A model generated the notes under the pieces. It was not told the origin of the DNA and searched no databases. It saw only the letters and a list, made by a program, of their open reading frames with translations. From assembly GCA_004557565.1 (NCBI GenBank), contig SFGS01000002.1:62001-126000 (forward strand): DNA of 64,000 nt. The letters are read 5' to 3'. Source of the stretch: Bacteroidales bacterium. GTDB lineage: Bacteria > Bacteroidota > Bacteroidia > Bacteroidales > Muribaculaceae. Positions within the stretch are counted from its first letter, which is position 1. The number at the start of each line of letters is the position of its first letter. The position numbers and the translations under genes are program-made. Below are positions 16,549-25,527 of this stretch, in pieces.

Positions 16549-17757
16549 ATGAAAGCATGTTTTATGGGGTTGGGCTATATAGGCCTCCCTACAGCAATTA
16601 TATCTTCTCAACACGGCATTAATGTTTGCGGTGTTGATATCAACCCTAAGGTAGTAGAGAAAACGAATAGGGGAGAACTACACATCGTCGAGCCGGGTCT
16701 TCAAGACTTGCTCAAAAAGGCCGTGGACAGCAAGATCCTCGTGGCAAGCACCACACCTGTTGAAAGCGATGTGTATCTCATCGTTGTGCCTACTCCTTTT
16801 AAGGCGAAGCACGAACCCGACATCAGTTATGTGGAATCTGCTACTAAGACTGTGATTCCATTTTTGAAAAAAGGCGATTTGTTCGTTATCGAATCTACTT
16901 CTCCAGTAGGCACTACTGAAAAAATGGCAGAACTCATTTTTGCTGAGCGTCCCGAATTGGAAGGACGCATTCATATCGCCTATTGCCCAGAGAGAGTACT
17001 CCCAGGCAATGTGATTTTTGAACTTGTGAACAATGATCGTGTAATCGGTGGCATTGATGATGCCTCTGCTGATGCGGCAGCTGAATTCTATGGTAAATTT
17101 GTGACTGGACAGCTCCATAAGACTAATTGCAGAACTGCGGAAATGTGCAAACTTGTGGAAAATTCCAGCCGCGATGTGCAAATCGCATTTGCCAATGAAT
17201 TGTCGATGATTTGCGAAAAAGCAGGCATCAATGTTTGGGAACTCATTTCACTCGCAAATAAGCACCCTCGTGTGAACATTCTTCAGCCTGGATGTGGTGT
17301 GGGTGGTCACTGTATTGCAGTCGACCCATATTTCATCAGCTCTGCTTTCCCTAACGAGGCTAAAATTATTGCTCAAGCCCGCAGCATCAACATTTACAAA
17401 TCAGAATGGTGTGTGGAGAAAGCAAAAAATGCCATTCTTTCTTTTGAATTGGAGAATGGCAAAAAGCCTCAGGTAGCTCTGATGGGACTTGCGTTCAAAC
17501 CAAATATCGACGATTTGAGGGAATCTCCAGCAATGAAGATTGCCAAACATCTGGTTGCCGAAATGCCCGATGTAAAATTCAATATCGTAGAGCCAAATAT
17601 CAGTTCACATCCCGATTTCGATATTGTGGACTTCCAAACTGCTTTTGAGCAATCTGATATTGTGGTGTATCTCACAGCTCACAAGCAATTTTTCATGCTT
17701 CCACAGGAGGCCAACGATAAGTTGATTCTCGATTTTTGCGGTGTGATTAAGAAGTAG
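16549..17757 (+). CDS. wecC: UDP-N-acetyl-D-mannosamine dehydrogenase
   Basis: A 402-residue nucleotide-sugar dehydrogenase that oxidises UDP-ManNAc to UDP-ManNAcA with two NAD+. Rossmann motif GLGYIGLPTA at 7-16, PTPFK and STSPVGTTEKM in the middle, catalytic Cys255 in GVGGHCIAVDPYF, and a C-terminal UDP-binding domain. The WecC assignment over other UDP-sugar dehydrogenases rests on overall similarity and on the WecG homologue at the end of the locus. No UDP-GlcNAc 2-epimerase (WecB) is encoded nearby, so it must be elsewhere. Confidence 0.85.
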   Translation: MKACFMGLGYIGLPTAIISSQHGINVCGVDINPKVVEKTNRGELHIVEPGLQDLLKKAVDSKILVASTTPVESDVYLIVVPTPFKAKHEPDISYVESATKTVIPFLKKGDLFVIESTSPVGTTEKMAELIFAERPELEGRIHIAYCPERVLPGNVIFELVNNDRVIGGIDDASADAAAEFYGKFVTGQLHKTNCRTAEMCKLVENSSRDVQIAFANELSMICEKAGINVWELISLANKHPRVNILQPGCGVGGHCIAVDPYFISSAFPNEAKIIAQARSINIYKSEWCVEKAKNAILSFELENGKKPQVALMGLAFKPNIDDLRESPAMKIAKHLVAEMPDVKFNIVEPNISSHPDFDIVDFQTAFEQSDIVVYLTAHKQFFMLPQEANDKLILDFCGVIKK

Positions 17758-17761
17758 TAGT

Positions 17762-18916
17762 ATGATTCTCAGCATCACAGTATATACCCTTGTAGGTGTA
17801 ATGCTTTTCTATTTTGGTTGGCATTACAATCAGCGTTTTGCTCTGCCCACAGAGCATCATACCGTCAAGGAGTTTATGCTAAGCTGGGAAATCATTGCTT
17901 CATTCGTTCTTTTCTCCCTCATCACAGGTCTGCGTTACCACACAGGTTGGGACCACGAATGTTATATTCAAGACTACGTTCAATATCAAAACGAGGGCAC
18001 ACTTTATCGGCCTGACTTTGAACCAGGATTTAGATTGGTTGAAACGATATTTGCAAAACTCGGTTTCCACTATTCTGTGTTTTTTGGATTTTTAGGTCTC
18101 GTTAATATATTCTTTATCTACATAGCGCTTCGTAAAGATAGGGAAGTCATTCCATGGGTTGGACTGCTAATCATGGTCGGTCCATATTTCCTCCACTTGG
18201 TCAATTCTTTGCGTCAAGGTATTGTGGAATGTATTTTCGTTGCATTAATACTGCTGGTCAACAATCGCAGGTACTTGTTATTCCTGCTTTGCGCTTTATT
18301 ACTGGTGTCGATACATAAAGTGGCTCTGCTGATTATTCCGGTTATTCTTTTAGCAAAGTACCTCTCTAAGTTTGAGAACAATAAGCACCTTTTCGTGGCA
18401 TATTTCGTTTGCTTTATCATTGGCCAATTCCCTGTACTGATTTCTTGGACTATCAACTGTTTTAGCGATGTTTTGGCACTGTTGGGGTATCACAAATATG
18501 TGCGTTTGTTTAATACTAACCCGCTGTATGCATTCCATAGATGCTCATTTGGCGTTATATCTATCTCACTGATAGTGACTCACCTATTTTTGATTTATTA
18601 CTATCCAAAGTTGCGTGAGTATTATAATGGCAACAAGTTCTTCACGATTTGCAGCACACTTACATTAATTTATGTATGTTATTTTGTGCTTGTGATGAAT
18701 ACTTCATTTTATTTCAAACGCCCCTATGAATTGCTGTTGCCTTTTATAGTTATAGCATCTGCATTCCTGATGGTATATTTGTTAAAAACTAAAAGATTTG
18801 CGCAACTCTCAGTATTTTGCACTGTCAATTTCTCTGTTGCAGCCATCACAGTTTTTAAAGTTGCCTACTTCGGAATGGCTGACTCCACTGATTTCTATCA
18901 CTTCATACCACTATAA
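17762..18916 (+). CDS. EpsG-family polysaccharide polymerase (Wzy candidate 1)
   Basis: A 384-residue protein with about 10 hydrophobic segments. The GLRYHTGWDHECYIQDY region after the second segment fits the EpsG family (compare the usual GLRYxxGxDY), whose members polymerise lipid-linked repeat units. A basic HxVNSLRQG-type loop near residue 142 is also family-like. The stop codon shares a base with the next start. The locus holds a second protein of this kind at 19.9 kb. Confidence 0.7.
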   Translation: MILSITVYTLVGVMLFYFGWHYNQRFALPTEHHTVKEFMLSWEIIASFVLFSLITGLRYHTGWDHECYIQDYVQYQNEGTLYRPDFEPGFRLVETIFAKLGFHYSVFFGFLGLVNIFFIYIALRKDREVIPWVGLLIMVGPYFLHLVNSLRQGIVECIFVALILLVNNRRYLLFLLCALLLVSIHKVALLIIPVILLAKYLSKFENNKHLFVAYFVCFIIGQFPVLISWTINCFSDVLALLGYHKYVRLFNTNPLYAFHRCSFGVISISLIVTHLFLIYYYPKLREYYNGNKFFTICSTLTLIYVCYFVLVMNTSFYFKRPYELLLPFIVIASAFLMVYLLKTKRFAQLSVFCTVNFSVAAITVFKVAYFGMADSTDFYHFIPL

Positions 18917-19875
18917 TGCTGATTTCTGTTGTCATACCGGTGTATAATACGTCATGTTATCTGGCGAGATGTATTGATTCCATTTTTGAGCAAGACCTCA
19001 AAGATGTGGAATTGATATTCATCGACGATTGTTCAACCGACAACAGCTTCGAAGTGCTCAATCAATGCCTAAAAGGAAGAGAAAGTGAAAATCTCACAAT
19101 CGTAAAGAATCCAAAAAATTTAGGTTCAGGTGAAACCCGTAACAAAGGAATTTCATTAGCGAAAGGAGATTATGTGATTTTTGTGGATTCAGACGACTAT
19201 GTTACGTCTAAGTACTTCCAGGTTTTGAAAAACGCAATTGAATCAAGACCAGACATAGTGGTTTTCGACATGACAGAAATTTGGACCAATAAAACGGTGC
19301 TCAAGCACGTTGATTTGCCCGACTCACCTTTGGAAAGCGTAGAACTCCTATTGCTCAACAAGATGCACAATAGCCTGTGCAACAAGATGTTTAAACGCTC
19401 AATGTTTCTTAAACATGACATCCGTATCACTAAAGGGTTGAGCATGTTTGAGGACAAATCCATTTGCTTCAAGTTGTTTTACTACGCAAAGTCGCAGCTT
19501 TATATCGACAAAAGTCTATATTTCTACGACAGGAGTAGGGAGAACTCTTTAACGAAGGTGTTTAAAGAAAGTAATATTCAAGCATCGGTGATTGTCGCAA
19601 AAGTGATTGACGACTTTTTTAAAGATAAAGAAGTCTCTGATAATATTCATAATGCCATTCAAGCCAACAAAGTACATGTGCTGGGCTATATAGGATTGTA
19701 TTGCGGCAGCACTACCCGAAGTAAATATGCTAAAGAATTAGGAAAGCTGCCATTCTCTGCTTTCTCGCAAAAATGCAAAATGCCGATTCATTATAGAATC
19801 GCATCATTTGCTGTAAACTATAAGTTGTACCCAATTTTATTCGTGATCCGACGACTATATTTTTTGTGTAAATGA
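18916..19875 (+). CDS. Glycosyltransferase family 2
   Basis: A 319-residue GT-A fold enzyme. Visible motifs are SVVIPVYNTSCYLARCIDSI at the N-terminus, FIDDCSTDNS and the DxD-like VDSDDYVT near residue 95, which binds the metal and nucleotide sugar. The C-terminal third is variable, as expected for acceptor binding. Donor and acceptor cannot be read from sequence. It overlaps both neighbours by a few bases, so it belongs to the operon and adds one sugar to the lipid-linked unit on the cytoplasmic side. Confidence 0.85.
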   Translation: MLISVVIPVYNTSCYLARCIDSIFEQDLKDVELIFIDDCSTDNSFEVLNQCLKGRESENLTIVKNPKNLGSGETRNKGISLAKGDYVIFVDSDDYVTSKYFQVLKNAIESRPDIVVFDMTEIWTNKTVLKHVDLPDSPLESVELLLLNKMHNSLCNKMFKRSMFLKHDIRITKGLSMFEDKSICFKLFYYAKSQLYIDKSLYFYDRSRENSLTKVFKESNIQASVIVAKVIDDFFKDKEVSDNIHNAIQANKVHVLGYIGLYCGSTTRSKYAKELGKLPFSAFSQKCKMPIHYRIASFAVNYKLYPILFVIRRLYFLCK

Positions 19876-21104
19876 TTCAAAAGATTAGAATAACAAATAA
19901 TGGCTCGTATGCGTTGATGTTGGCAATTCTATATGCCATATCACCCATTCTGTCGTTGTGCGTCGCCCTCATGATGTACAAGAATTGGGTTTCTCAAACG
20001 TTCTTCATTCTGTTTGCATTTTATTTTGGTTTCCAATTGGGTCCAAACCTTGATTTGATGCAGCATTACCACAACTACTTAGATTTCTTTGGTAAATCAT
20101 TCTTTGACCGATATTCCGATTTTGCTACCTTGTATTTGGGTAAAGAGCCGTTCCACATCGTATTTAAATATATCCTCTCTCGTGTTGAACTAAGTTCACG
20201 AGTATTTTGTGGCTGTGCTGCTGCGATTTATGCTACTACATTTATTTATTTCATACGCCAATTTAAGGACTTTTACACGCAGAAAATGGGGTGGTTAAGA
20301 ACCTTAGTTCTACTCACATTAGCTGTTACGGTTGAGTTTTATTGGTATTTCGGACTTCGATTCTGGACAGGAGGATTTGTATTTATGATATTCTATTGCA
20401 AATACATCATCACCACCCAAAAGAAATATTTGTTCTTAACGCTCACTGCACTGCTGTTCCACTTTGCTCTGTTCGCAGTGATCGCAGTAGCAATCTTGGC
20501 TGAATTTTTAAAGAATTACAAGTTGTTGCTTTATATCATTGTTGGCATCAGCACTCTCTATAGGGAGGTGGAATGGAATTTGATTAATTTCTTGTCGTCA
20601 TTTTCTATTTTTAGAGCCCTATTTAAGAGCAGCTATCAAAGTTCGAGCGTTCAGCGTGCTATTGCCAATCGTGCAAAAGAATACTATGAGAAGGGTAACA
20701 TTGTTTACCAAAGTAGAATACCTTTGCTGATGATATTCTTCTTCTCAGTTATAATCTTATTGTGGACAAAAAACAAGAATGTCACGAAGTCGTATCCCAA
20801 AATGTATGCCTGTATATTGATACTTTTGGCGATTGCGAATTTCGGTCATGCCGACTTCGTGTTTTATGAGCGATATTTGAAATTCAGCTGTTTGCTGTCG
20901 TATTCTTATTTATTCTTGATCTTATTCGACAAGGCAAACGACTGGATTAACCACACCATTTTCACAAAATTGGTGTTGGCTGGCATCTTCTTAATAGCAT
21001 TCAGTATACCTCTGTATCAGCAACGACAACTAATCTCAGAAATGGCATTATGGTTTGGCAACTTCTTTACATTAATTCCACTAAAAGAACTGGGTAATAC
21101 ATGA
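19872..21104 (+). CDS. Polytopic membrane protein, EpsG/Wzy-like (polymerase candidate 2)
   Basis: A 410-residue protein with about 10-12 hydrophobic segments. The region FGFQLGPNLDLMQHYHNY occupies the position of the conserved loop after the second segment, and YWYFGLRFWTGGF resembles the EpsG-type 'R-x-W/Q' loop. It is similar in layout, though not obviously in detail, to the polymerase candidate at 17.8 kb. Alternatives are an O-acetyltransferase (considered unlikely because no conserved early His-Arg pattern is visible) or a membrane glycosyltransferase. Overlaps neighbours on both sides (ATGA junctions). Confidence 0.55.
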   Translation: MIQKIRITNNGSYALMLAILYAISPILSLCVALMMYKNWVSQTFFILFAFYFGFQLGPNLDLMQHYHNYLDFFGKSFFDRYSDFATLYLGKEPFHIVFKYILSRVELSSRVFCGCAAAIYATTFIYFIRQFKDFYTQKMGWLRTLVLLTLAVTVEFYWYFGLRFWTGGFVFMIFYCKYIITTQKKYLFLTLTALLFHFALFAVIAVAILAEFLKNYKLLLYIIVGISTLYREVEWNLINFLSSFSIFRALFKSSYQSSSVQRAIANRAKEYYEKGNIVYQSRIPLLMIFFFSVIILLWTKNKNVTKSYPKMYACILILLAIANFGHADFVFYERYLKFSCLLSYSYLFLILFDKANDWINHTIFTKLVLAGIFLIAFSIPLYQQRQLISEMALWFGNFFTLIPLKELGNT

Positions 21105-22126
21105 AAAAAGTTTTAATCATAGGGCCATATATCACCAATATTGGAGGAGTGTCAATTCATATATCACGATTGATGCATCTGCTTAAGGGTGACTTTGAGT
21201 TTGATTTCATAGATGAAAGTCGCCAAAGGAGCGAAGGGGTGTATAACATTCGTTCACTTAACCCTTTTCCCTACATCAAAAAATTGATTTCAGCCGACAT
21301 TGTTCATGTTCATTCCGGAATTAGCATTTTAAGGCTGTTTCATATTATTGTATGTTTGTTGCTGTTTAAGAAAACAATCGTAACAGTGCATCGCGACATC
21401 AATATCGAGAAGCGAAAGAAGTTAACTCGTTTCTTTTTACGTCGCTGCTCAAAAATCATTTTGGTGAATCAGGTTTCTTATGATTTCGTTACTGAGAACT
21501 ATAAGAAATCTAATTCCTTTCTTATACCAGCATTTCTGCCACCGATTTTGGAAAACGAGCCAGAATTACCATCAGAAGTGAAGAAGTGGATTGGTAATTG
21601 TAGAAGCCAACACGGTTTTTTATTGTCTGCCAATGCCAGCTACCTCGCTATCAACAATGGACAAGACCTCTATGGGCTCGACATGTGTATCGACGCAGTT
21701 CAAAAACTTAATAATAAAAGCAATGCTCAAATATTTTTGATCTTTGTGGTGGCTGACACCTTAAAAAATGTTCCTTTACTTCAAAAGTATAAAAAAGAGA
21801 TTGTAGCAAGGAATTTGCAAAACCACATTTTGATTTGGGAAGGAGGGCTTTCTTTTATACGCCTTATACAGCAATCAGATGTCGTATTGAGAACCACAAA
21901 CACTGATGGTGATGCCTTAACAATTCGCGAAAGTTTGTTTTTTAACAAACCTGTTATCGCAAGCGATGTGGTTTCCCGACCGGAAGGAACAATTGTTTTT
22001 AAAACGCGTAATCTTGATTCGTTGGTGGAAGCTATTGCGAAAACCCTCCGGGGCAATACTCAAGGCAAATCCAAAATCACTGTTCCAAACTACAAGCAAA
22101 TTTATACCGATATATATAATTCTTAG
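21101..22126 (+). CDS. Glycosyltransferase, GT-B fold (family 4-like)
   Basis: A 341-residue protein. The N-terminus VLIIGPYITNIGGVSIHISRL has the GG loop of GT4-like enzymes, and ADIVHVHSG near residue 64 and TVHRD in the middle are typical. The C-terminal donor domain has TNTDGDALTIRESLFFNKPVIASDV, the E-x7-E-like donor-binding pattern. It should add one sugar to the lipid-linked repeat unit. Sugar specificity is unknown. Confidence 0.8.
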   Translation: MKKVLIIGPYITNIGGVSIHISRLMHLLKGDFEFDFIDESRQRSEGVYNIRSLNPFPYIKKLISADIVHVHSGISILRLFHIIVCLLLFKKTIVTVHRDINIEKRKKLTRFFLRRCSKIILVNQVSYDFVTENYKKSNSFLIPAFLPPILENEPELPSEVKKWIGNCRSQHGFLLSANASYLAINNGQDLYGLDMCIDAVQKLNNKSNAQIFLIFVVADTLKNVPLLQKYKKEIVARNLQNHILIWEGGLSFIRLIQQSDVVLRTTNTDGDALTIRESLFFNKPVIASDVVSRPEGTIVFKTRNLDSLVEAIAKTLRGNTQGKSKITVPNYKQIYTDIYNS

Positions 22127-22137
22127 TTTATATATAG

Positions 22138-23568
22138 ATGCAGCAATCCGACACATATAAGAGTAGAAAATCGAAATTCCTGAAGGACTTCGGAATTTAC
22201 ACGATTGGCGTGTTTGGAACGAGAATTATCACGTTCCTCATGATTCCTCTCTACACTTATTTTGTGGAGAATCCAAGCAATTATGGCGTGTGGGATTTGT
22301 GCCTGCAAGCCACTATTTTTTTACTCCCTCTTTCCACTCTGCAAATGCGTGAGGCTGCATTCCGTTTTTTGTACGACGAGGACGAGAATGCTCAAAAAAC
22401 AAAAATAATATCTTTCATATTTAGAACTTTAATTTCAAACTTGGTGATAATTGCGTTGTCAGTAGCCGCATTATCTATTGTTTGGGATTTCAAATATCTG
22501 TGGCTGACCTTCCTGCTGCTTTTCTCATCATCGTTTCACGATGTGATGTGTCAGGTTTCGCGAGGCTTAAAGAGGAATGATATATATGTGTCATGCAACA
22601 TTCTGAATGCTTTTCTTGTGGCATTGCTGAGCGTTCTGTTTGTGGCATTGCTAAAGATGGATGTAGAGGGCATATTTTGGGCAAACATCATTTCTCGTTT
22701 ATGTATATGCGTGTATCTCCAGTTCCGACTTCATATTCTATCTCGATATGTGAAAATCAGCGTTAATTGTAGAGAAATTGGCAAGGAGATTATCAAATAC
22801 TCATTACCGTTAATCCCGACGTCAATGTGCTGGCTGGTCACAACAGTATCTGATCGTTTTTTCATCAGGATTTTCGTGTCAGATGAAATGAATGGCATAT
22901 ATGCTGCAGCCATTCGCTACACAATGATTCTCCACTCATTGGCACTTGTGTTTTATCAAACTTGGCAAGAAACAGCCATTCGCCAATACAACACTCCCGA
23001 TAAAAACCAGTTTTTCAGTAAGGTTTTTAACTTCTATTTCTATGGCTTAGGAGTATTGCTTATCATATATTCCTACACCCTTAAATTTTGTTACACATGG
23101 TTGGTTGGACCAAATTATCAAGAAGGTGCGAACTATTTGTTTATAATGGGCTTTGTGTTCTTGCTTGGCGCAATGTCATCGTCATTCTTTGATTTGGGTT
23201 ATCAGTGTGCAAAAGATACAAAAAGAGCTATTCCTGCCATTATATTAGTGGCTATCATCAATGTTGCATCAAACCTTGCTATTACACCACTACTCGGCGT
23301 GCATGGCGTGATTATTTCTAATTTTATCTCATATTTGGTTCTTGGTATATATAGATTTATCGACACTAAACGATATTTCAAAATCTCTATATCGGCAAAC
23401 ACTTTCGCCATGATGCTTATGCTGGTATTAGGCACAGCCTTATACTCATTTGATGTTGCAAATATGGCACATTTTATAGTTTTTGCAATTCTGGTTATTA
23501 TATCAATATGCATTGCACCAAAAGAGCTCAAATATATGGTGATAAACAAATTGAATAAACGAAATTAA
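22138..23568 (+). CDS. wzx: Oligosaccharide flippase, Wzx/MATE-like
   Basis: A 476-residue membrane protein with 12-14 predicted hydrophobic segments and the polysaccharide-synthesis fold: TIGVFGTRIITFLMIPLYTY at the N-terminus and YSLPLIPTSMCWLVTTVSDR near 220-240, a hallmark loop of Wzx-like exporters. It should flip the undecaprenyl-linked unit to the periplasmic face for polymerisation. Its stop overlaps the next start by one base. Confidence 0.85.
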   Translation: MQQSDTYKSRKSKFLKDFGIYTIGVFGTRIITFLMIPLYTYFVENPSNYGVWDLCLQATIFLLPLSTLQMREAAFRFLYDEDENAQKTKIISFIFRTLISNLVIIALSVAALSIVWDFKYLWLTFLLLFSSSFHDVMCQVSRGLKRNDIYVSCNILNAFLVALLSVLFVALLKMDVEGIFWANIISRLCICVYLQFRLHILSRYVKISVNCREIGKEIIKYSLPLIPTSMCWLVTTVSDRFFIRIFVSDEMNGIYAAAIRYTMILHSLALVFYQTWQETAIRQYNTPDKNQFFSKVFNFYFYGLGVLLIIYSYTLKFCYTWLVGPNYQEGANYLFIMGFVFLLGAMSSSFFDLGYQCAKDTKRAIPAIILVAIINVASNLAITPLLGVHGVIISNFISYLVLGIYRFIDTKRYFKISISANTFAMMLMLVLGTALYSFDVANMAHFIVFAILVIISICIAPKELKYMVINKLNKRN

Positions 23569-24788
23569 TGATTATATACGATTCGTTATATCGACTTAAA
23601 AAATATTGCGAGAAGGAGCAATTTATGGGGTGGGATCCTTATGATGGGTTAAACTCTAAATTGTTTCATGCAATTCCATTTTTGGATAAGATTCCGTTTT
23701 GCAGATTGGTGATGATTCAGACTTTTAAAAGGAATCCATTCAATTTGCGAAGGCTTGCGCTTATCCCAAAACAACACAACGCTAAGGGTATTGGATTATT
23801 TTTGCAAGGCTACTGTAATCTTTATAGAGCAGTGCAAAAAGACCATAAACTTGTAGAACTTTTTGGCTCAGTACAAGATATAGTCATACAAATACATAAA
23901 TTGGCTGACTTGCTTATCGAAATGCGATCTGCTGGCGATTACCATGGTGCTTGCTGGGGGTATAATTTTGATTGGCAAGCGAGATTGTATTTCTTGTTCC
24001 CCAAAAACACGCCTACAGTGGTAGCCACCAACTTTTGTGCAACGGCATTGATGGAGGCATACGAAATCACCAAAGAGCAGAAATACTTGGATATCGCTCT
24101 TTCTTCTGCTCGTTTTGTAATTGAGGATTTGCATCGCTCGAAGCAGCAAGAAGGTTTCCTGTTTTCATACAGTCCACTTCCGGGCAACGACACCGTGTAT
24201 AACGCTTCACTACTTGGATCTCGATTATTGAGTTTTTGCTACAAATACACTGGCGATGAGGAATATAAACGCCTCGCAAAAGAGTCGATTATCGCTTGCT
24301 GCAAAGGTCAACAAGAGAGTGGCGCATGGGGTTATGGCTTAATGCCTTTCCAAAATTGGGTGGATAGTTTCCACACGGGCTACAACTTAGACGCTCTGAT
24401 TGCTTATCAAGAGAATACTGGTGACAAGTCGTTCAATCATTACATAAAAAAAGGTTTTGATTACTATATTCATCATCATTTTGATAAAAATAACGAGCCA
24501 AAATATTACGACACAAAGAAATATCCAATTGATATTCATTGTCCAGGACAATTATTTGTAACACTGTCGCGTCTGCATAAGTTTTCGGAGCATAAAAAAA
24601 TAGCTTCTGATGTGTTGCGATGGACTATTAAACACATGCAGGATAAAAAAGGGTATTTCTATTATCAACTCAAAAAGGGCATTAGCTCAAAAATTTCTTA
24701 CATGCGATGGAGTAATGCGTTTATGTTTTGCGCGCTCTCGTATTATTTATTAAGTGAAATTGAAAATGAAGAGAATAAAACTAAATAG
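23568..24788 (+). CDS. Unassigned (alpha/alpha)-barrel protein of the polysaccharide locus
   Basis: A 406-residue protein without signal peptide. Helical repeats with Trp/Tyr/Gly-rich turns (GACWGYNFDWQAR, ESGAWGYG, WVDSFHTGYNL, IDIHCPGQ, MRWSNAFMFCALSYYL) suggest an (alpha/alpha)6 toroid, the fold of many epimerases, lyases and hydrolases acting on uronic acids. I do not recognise the exact family; related Bacteroidetes proteins are sometimes labelled delta-aminolevulinate dehydratase, which the sequence does not support. It overlaps wecG by 23-35 bases. A cytoplasmic C5-epimerase-, lyase- or hydrolase-like role on a uronic-acid glycan is possible. Confidence 0.5.
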   Translation: MIIYDSLYRLKKYCEKEQFMGWDPYDGLNSKLFHAIPFLDKIPFCRLVMIQTFKRNPFNLRRLALIPKQHNAKGIGLFLQGYCNLYRAVQKDHKLVELFGSVQDIVIQIHKLADLLIEMRSAGDYHGACWGYNFDWQARLYFLFPKNTPTVVATNFCATALMEAYEITKEQKYLDIALSSARFVIEDLHRSKQQEGFLFSYSPLPGNDTVYNASLLGSRLLSFCYKYTGDEEYKRLAKESIIACCKGQQESGAWGYGLMPFQNWVDSFHTGYNLDALIAYQENTGDKSFNHYIKKGFDYYIHHHFDKNNEPKYYDTKKYPIDIHCPGQLFVTLSRLHKFSEHKKIASDVLRWTIKHMQDKKGYFYYQLKKGISSKISYMRWSNAFMFCALSYYLLSEIENEENKTK

Positions 24789-25470
24789 GGTAGAGGCTTT
24801 TCCATTCACATCGGCTGATGATTTGATGGAGTATGTGGATAAGCATAAGGGAATTTTAGTGGCTGTGAATGCTGAAAAGATTCTCCACTCTACTCCAGAA
24901 ACAGAAAGCATCATCAACGGCAATATTGGTTACTGCGATGGTGTAGGTGCAGTGAAAGCAATGCACCAAAAAGGCTTTAAAGACGTTAAGAAAATTGCAG
25001 GTTGCGAACTGTGGCTCAAAATCATCGCTAAATATTACACAACCAAGTCTTTTTATCTTGTGGGTGGAAAGCAAGAAGTGATTGATGAAACAGTAACTAA
25101 ACTCCAAAAAGAGTTTGAAGGCATCAATATCGTTGGCAACCGTAACGGATACATCAAAACTGACGAAGAGCGCACAAGTCTAATCTGCGACATTGCACGA
25201 TTAAAGCCCGATGTGGTGTTTGTGGCAATGGGGTCACCCAAACAGGAGTTGCTCATGGGCGATATGTTACGAGTTCATCCTGCCATTTATCAAGGTTTAG
25301 GGGGGAGTTTCGATGTATATACAGGTTATGTGCAACGTGCTCCCAAATGGTGGGTAGATCACAATATAGAATTTGCATACCGCCTGTTTAAAGAGCCGTC
25401 GAGAATCAAGCGTCAAATTCATCTGGTAAAGTTTTTCTGGTGGCTGTTAATTGGCAAATTCAAGAAATAG
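24766..25470 (+). CDS. wecG: WecG/TagA/CpsF-family glycosyltransferase (GT26)
   Basis: A 234-residue enzyme. NAEKI in the first strand, GYCDGVGAVKA with the conserved Asp near residue 60, a GGSFDVYTGYVQRAPKWW segment near 185-205 and a basic C-terminal tail are the family hallmarks. In enterobacterial common antigen, WecG transfers ManNAcA from UDP-ManNAcA to GlcNAc-PP-undecaprenol; the presence of wecA and wecC here fits that step. I chose the ATG at 24766; a GTG four codons upstream is possible. Both lie inside the end of the previous gene. Confidence 0.82.
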   Translation: MKRIKLNRVEAFPFTSADDLMEYVDKHKGILVAVNAEKILHSTPETESIINGNIGYCDGVGAVKAMHQKGFKDVKKIAGCELWLKIIAKYYTTKSFYLVGGKQEVIDETVTKLQKEFEGINIVGNRNGYIKTDEERTSLICDIARLKPDVVFVAMGSPKQELLMGDMLRVHPAIYQGLGGSFDVYTGYVQRAPKWWVDHNIEFAYRLFKEPSRIKRQIHLVKFFWWLLIGKFKK

Positions 25471-25511
25471 AAAAAGAGAGGAGCGAAATACTGATTCGTT
25501 CCTCTCTTAAA
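25471..25511. terminator. Terminator closing the polysaccharide locus, probably bidirectional
   Basis: 13-bp stem AGAGAGGAGCGAA / TTCGTTCCTCTCT (one G-T pair) with an A run before and TTAAAT after, between convergent wecG and fbp. Confidence 0.75.
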
Positions 25512-25527
25512 TATAATGTTCGGCGTT

